From Streptomyces sp. NBC_01288 (GTDB lineage: Bacteria; Actinomycetota; Actinomycetes; Streptomycetales; Streptomycetaceae), in the NCBI RefSeq assembly GCF_035982055.1, contig NZ_CP108427.1, forward strand, positions 6,013,001 through 6,077,000: a DNA stretch of 64,000 bases, read 5' to 3'. The notes below the pieces were generated by a model that ran no database searches, was not told where the DNA came from, and saw nothing but the letters and a program-made list of their open reading frames with translations. Positions 62,974-64,000 of the stretch are shown piece after piece; the stretch's first letter is position 1, and each line of letters opens with the position of its first letter. Made by a program: the position numbers and the translations under genes.

Positions 62974-63073
62974 GTCTCCTTGCTGTGCTTTTCGGGGGAC
63001 ACCCCCGGACCCCTGGCAGCCAGCCGCTGCTCCCGGTGGGAACAGCGGCTGACGAAACGGTGAGCGGTGCCGA

Positions 63074-63652
63074 TCAGGCCTCGGTGGCCTCGGTCTCGGC
63101 GGCGGCCTCTTCGGCCTGCGCGGCCAGGACCTGGAGGACGATCGCGTCCTCGTCGATCGCCAGCGTGGTGCCCTTGGGCAGCGGGATGTCCTTGGCGGCG
63201 ATGGCGGCACCGGCCTCCAGGCCCGCGATGGACACGGTGACCGACTCGGGGATGTGCGTGGCCTCGGCCTCGACGGTGATCGTGCTCAGCACGTGCTCCA
63301 GCAGGAACGAACCCGGGGCCAGCTCGCCCTCGGTGTGGACGTAGACCTCGACGGTGACCTTCTCGCCGCTCTTCACGGTGAGCAGGTCGACGTGCTCCAG
63401 GTAGCCCTTGATGGCGTCACGCTGGACGGCCTTCGGGATCGCGAGCTGGGTCGTGCCCTCGATGTCCAGGGTGAGCAGGACGTTCGGGGTACGCAGGGCG
63501 AGCTGGAGCTCGTGGCCCGGCAGGGTGATGTGCAGCGGGTCGACACCGTGGCCGTAGACCACGGCGGGGACCTTCTTCTCGCGGCGGATACGGCGGGCGG
63601 CACCCTTGCCGAACTCGGTGCGGGTCTCGGCGGCGAGCTTGACGTCGGCCAT
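63074..63652 (-). CDS. rplY: 50S ribosomal protein L25/Ctc
   Basis: 192-residue protein binding 5S rRNA. The L25 domain occupies ~1-95 (RTEFGKGAARRIRREKKVPAVVYG) and the TL5/Ctc beta domain ~100-185. The acidic Ala/Glu-rich tail (QAEEAAAETEATEA) is typical of actinobacteria. ATG 63652 follows GAGGAG; a GTG two codons earlier is possible. Confidence 0.95.
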   Translation of the reverse strand: MADVKLAAETRTEFGKGAARRIRREKKVPAVVYGHGVDPLHITLPGHELQLALRTPNVLLTLDIEGTTQLAIPKAVQRDAIKGYLEHVDLLTVKSGEKVTVEVYVHTEGELAPGSFLLEHVLSTITVEAEATHIPESVTVSIAGLEAGAAIAAKDIPLPKGTTLAIDEDAIVLQVLAAQAEEAAAETEATEA

Positions 63653-63754
63653 GGTCACTCCTCGTAGAACAGTCGGGGAAGGCGGTCACCCGGCCGAACA
63701 TCGGCCTGCTACGAAGAGCGCGTCGATAACGGACCGCCGTACCCGAAAACCGGT

Positions 63755-63805
63755 ACGGCCTCCCTCGCCGAGCAACTGTGGCAGCTTACTCGGCGGGGAG
63801 GCCGT
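63755..63805 (-). terminator. Terminator after prs
   Basis: ACGGCCTCCC plus CGCCGAG pair with CTCGGCG plus GGGAGGCCGT: 17 bp with one bulged T and a 16-base loop. Located between prs and rplY. Confidence 0.85.
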
Positions 63806-63833
63806 AACAGAAATCGATCTACGACGTCAGGTG

Positions 63834-64000
63834 TCAGTGCCCCTCGAAGAGGCTTGTCACCGAGCCGTCCTCGAAGACCTCGCGGACCGCGTTCGCGATG
63901 GTCGGGGCGATCGACAGGACCGTGATCTTGTCGAGGTCGGCGCCGACCTCGCCCGGGGTGGGGAGGGTGTCCGTGAGGACGAACTCGCTGACGCGGGAGT
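63834..64000 (-). CDS. prs: Ribose-phosphate pyrophosphokinase, 5' part outside window
   Basis: Only the last ~54 codons are present, ending SIAPTIANAVREVFEDGSVT and SLFEGH before the TGA. This carboxy end, with LTDTLPTP a little upstream, is characteristic of PRPP synthetase, which makes phosphoribosyl pyrophosphate from ribose-5-P and ATP. The gene continues beyond the window. Confidence 0.92.
   Translation of the reverse strand, partial: SRVSEFVLTDTLPTPGEVGADLDKITVLSIAPTIANAVREVFEDGSVTSLFEGH

Overview
The window is high-GC actinobacterial chromosome, almost certainly Streptomyces. Evidence: an SsgA-family sporulation protein (ssgE-like), a Pmt protein mannosyltransferase, a DUF397/XRE/ATP-binding regulatory trio, an Rpf-type resuscitation factor, many GTG starts, and the core order prs, rplY, pth, ppc, desaturase, galTEK, ispE, rsmA, rpf, tatD, rsmI, pmt, PBPs, ssgE. 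I recall a similar core order from Streptomyces chromosomes but could not align it here. No prophage, intact insertion sequence, CRISPR array, rRNA or tRNA was recognised.

Layout. 1-7250: a tricorn-type protease (cut by the window start) diverges from a TetR repressor and its MMPL transporter, followed by SMI1/KNR4 and isochorismatase-family genes. 7250-8820: a gene-free 1.6 kb stretch that is a large imperfect inverted repeat. 8871-12373: YbaK-like deacylase, EamA exporter, RidA-like, class C serine hydrolase and Ohr. 12484-15030: an ECF Ni/Co importer behind a Nur-box-like site. 15201-21521: cell-envelope and development genes (ssgE, two class B PBPs, an RTX-like secreted protein, Pmt). 21584-27553: rsmI, a zinc-ribbon protein with a structured leader, tatD, rpf, rsmA and ispE. 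27554-28060: a 32-34 bp minisatellite. 28192-35103: Tat-exported amidase, ABC-F protein and twin PQQ-propeller proteins. 35336-39315: a regulator island (pseudo-receiver LuxR protein, DUF397/XRE/ATPase trio, MerR fused to a sliding-clamp-like domain) with a decayed gene. 39400-44788: galactose symporter facing galTEK. 45008-51262: MFS, sulfotransferase, GNAT, LuxR response regulator, a tandemly amplified gene junction, MarR, Tam, VOC and CsbD. 51358-56106: desaturase-TetR pair facing ppc. 56799-62231: a four-gene methyltransferase/AsnB-like/ATP-grasp/MFS operon. 62371-64000: pth, rplY and the end of prs.

How the genes work together. Several transcription units can be read directly: rsmA-ispE, cbiMQO, XRE-DUF397, desaturase-TetR and asnB-ATP-grasp-MFS are all coupled by short overlaps of stop and start codons. 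The gal genes and the divergent sodium symporter form a plausible uptake-plus-Leloir unit. The strongest candidate for an undescribed system is the 56.8-62.2 kb operon. It combines an amidotransferase-type synthetase, a ligase, a methyltransferase and an exporter, sits between housekeeping genes and is bounded by terminators. It looks like a compact natural-product pathway for a small amide or peptide. Other notable items are the MerR-sliding clamp fusion with its own MerR-type promoter, and a convergent gene junction that appears to have been un-overlapped by tandem duplication.
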